Shown: in pieces, positions 5,994-7,302 of the stretch
Position numbering within the stretch: position 1 is the first letter of the stretch
How the letters are laid out: each line of letters opens with the position of its first letter
Translations under genes and position numbers: made by a program
DNA from: Flavobacterium sp.
GTDB lineage: Bacteria > Bacteroidota > Bacteroidia > Flavobacteriales > Flavobacteriaceae
Reading direction: 5' to 3'
DNA length: 7,302 bases
Assembly: GCA_003449615.1 (NCBI GenBank)
Contig: DMHA01000076.1
Location: 422 to 7,723, forward strand
Notes under the pieces: model-generated
Told to the model about the DNA's origin: nothing
Seen by the model: the letters and a program-made list of their open reading frames with translations, nothing else
Database searches by the model: none

Positions 5994-7302
5994 ATGGATT
6001 TTGTGAAACTACACGAATTAAAATTAACTATTAAGAGCTATATTCCTGAAAGAATTTGGATATCGCTCATCAAGGTATATAATTTTTTAGGATTAAGAAA
6101 TCTGTACGCTTTTTATTTAATTAATAGAGCACCAAAAAGGCATCTTAAAGCACTTGAATTAGTCAGGAAAAAGGAAAGCGTAAAAGTAGCTTTCTTTTTA
6201 AATCATGAATCGGTTTGGAAATATGATGTGCTTTATGATTTAATGTTGCAGCATCCTCGATTTGAACCTAAAGTATTTGTTTGCCCAGTCGTAAATTTTG
6301 GTATGGAAAACATGTTGTTTGAAATGGACAAAGCCTTCGAGGCTTTTAAAAACAAACGGTATGATGTTATTAAAACCTACAATAAAGAAACAGGGGAATA
6401 TCTAGATATTAAAAGCACCTTTTCTCCTGATATAGTTTTTTTTACAAATCCACACGAGGGTTTACAAGATTACAGATATTATATAAATCAGTTTGCAAAT
6501 ACCTTAACCTGCTATGTTCCTTATGGAGTTTCGACTATTAATTATGAGCTTGACCATATTTTAGGTTTTCACAATCTAGTTTGGAAAATTTTTACAGAAA
6601 CGTCCATTCATAAAGAAATAGCAGTTCAAAAACAAAGAAACAAGGGAAGCAACAGAGTTGTAACAGGCTTTCCAGGATTCGACCCACTTTTGACATGCGC
6701 AACTCCAAAAGAGGTATGGAAAAATAAAAATCCAGCTTTAAAAAGAATTATATGGACTCCACATCATTTAATGCACGAATTAAATAAAGGGTCTAATTTT
6801 TTAGAATATTATGATTTTTTTCTAGAATTGGCAGCTAATTATAAGGATAAAATACAAATTACATTTAATCCACATCCTTTATTAAGAGTTAAATTGGAAA
6901 AAGACCTGAATTGGGGCAAAGAAAGAACTGATATTTACTTCAATAAGTGGGAAAACTTAGCGAATGGTCAGTATGGAAATGGTTCTTATACAGATCTATT
7001 TTTAACTTCTGACGCACTCATTCACGATAGTATATCTTTTATGTCCGAATACCTTATTACTGGAAAACCATCTCTTTTTATGATTCGAAACGAATCGATT
7101 ATGGAGTATTGGAGTATTTATGGTGAAAAAGCATTAGCTGTGCATTATCAATCTAGAAACAAAAAACAAGTAATCGATTTTATTGAAAACATTGTTTTGA
7201 ATGAAAACGATTGGATGAAAGCAGATCGTAATAATTTTGTACGAAGTAACCTTTTGCAAAAAAACGGTTTAACCGCATCCCAAAACATATTGAATTATTT
7301 AG
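5994..7302 (+). CDS. CDP-glycerol glycerophosphotransferase-like GT-B protein, C-terminus at window edge
   Basis: ATG 5994 follows the aminotransferase stop with no gap, and the frame is open for 436 codons to the edge. The architecture suggests a GT-B fold. An N-terminal Rossmann-like half begins near VKVAFFLNHESVWKYDVLYD (about 63-82). It includes SPDIVFFTNPHEG and CYVPYGVSTINYE, and leads to GFPGFDP (225-231). The C-terminal half has RIIWTPHHLMHE (251-262), TFNPHP (290-295) and LTSDALIHDSISFMSEYLIT (337-356) followed by GKPSLFM. The last block, with its D-S-x-S-x-x-x-E and GKP pattern, and the P-H-H and H-P motifs resemble TagB/TagF-type CDP-glycerol glycerophosphotransferases (PF04464). 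There is no membrane segment, so it is probably cytosolic or membrane-associated. The likely role is transfer of a polyol phosphate or related unit onto a growing surface glycan; donor and acceptor are unknown. Little of the C-terminus is likely missing, judging from family size. Confidence 0.75.
   Translation, partial: MDFVKLHELKLTIKSYIPERIWISLIKVYNFLGLRNLYAFYLINRAPKRHLKALELVRKKESVKVAFFLNHESVWKYDVLYDLMLQHPRFEPKVFVCPVVNFGMENMLFEMDKAFEAFKNKRYDVIKTYNKETGEYLDIKSTFSPDIVFFTNPHEGLQDYRYYINQFANTLTCYVPYGVSTINYELDHILGFHNLVWKIFTETSIHKEIAVQKQRNKGSNRVVTGFPGFDPLLTCATPKEVWKNKNPALKRIIWTPHHLMHELNKGSNFLEYYDFFLELAANYKDKIQITFNPHPLLRVKLEKDLNWGKERTDIYFNKWENLANGQYGNGSYTDLFLTSDALIHDSISFMSEYLITGKPSLFMIRNESIMEYWSIYGEKALAVHYQSRNKKQVIDFIENIVLNENDWMKADRNNFVRSNLLQKNGLTASQNILNYL

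Overview
The window is AT-rich and compactly coded. Its gene families, A-rich translation starts without strong Shine-Dalgarno sequences, and gene order suggest a Bacteroidota chromosome, probably a Flavobacterium-like member of Flavobacteriaceae. This assignment rests on protein character and gene context, not on a database search.

Left part (1-2472): a divergent membrane-protein locus. On the minus strand, a SpoIIM-family (DUF95) protein (743-1708) overlaps by 4 bases a second multi-pass membrane protein that runs off the left edge (746 to 1). On the plus strand, an RDD-family membrane protein (1729-2472) starts only 20 bases from the SpoIIM start. SpoIIM plus RDD genes commonly sit beside MoxR ATPase, DUF58 and DUF4129 genes in Bacteroidota; those would lie beyond the left edge.

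Right part (2603-7302): a tight four-gene plus-strand unit that looks like part of a surface-polysaccharide cluster. In order it holds a FemAB/GNAT-like acyltransferase (GTG start), a DUF1016/YhcG-type PD-(D/E)XK nuclease, a DegT/DnrJ/EryC1/StrS aminotransferase resembling the FdtB/QdtB 3-amino-sugar enzymes, and a GT-B-fold CDP-glycerol glycerophosphotransferase-like protein cut at the right edge. Gaps are 11 bases, a 4-base overlap and zero bases, so all four are probably co-transcribed. The aminotransferase would make an amino-sugar nucleotide, the acyltransferase could modify the amino group, and the last gene would transfer a polyol-phosphate or sugar unit. The nuclease is the odd member.

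The most striking content is repetitive DNA in and between these genes. (1) The nuclease gene carries three self-complementary elements whose centres (3931, 3967, 4003) are exactly 36 bases, or 12 codons, apart. Their arms differ between copies but still pair. (2) The aminotransferase carries an insertion of about 40 residues just before its PLP-lysine motif. It is built from a 14-unit heptanucleotide array (5285-5382) and a GC-rich hairpin with a run of eight G (5404-5438). (3) The spacer before the operon holds a different 11-unit heptanucleotide array (2473-2549). The aminotransferase array is not a multiple of three, and both other frames stop at its 3' end, so the gene has the layout of a possible length-variation switch. 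No RNA genes, insertion sequences, CRISPR arrays or clear terminators were seen.
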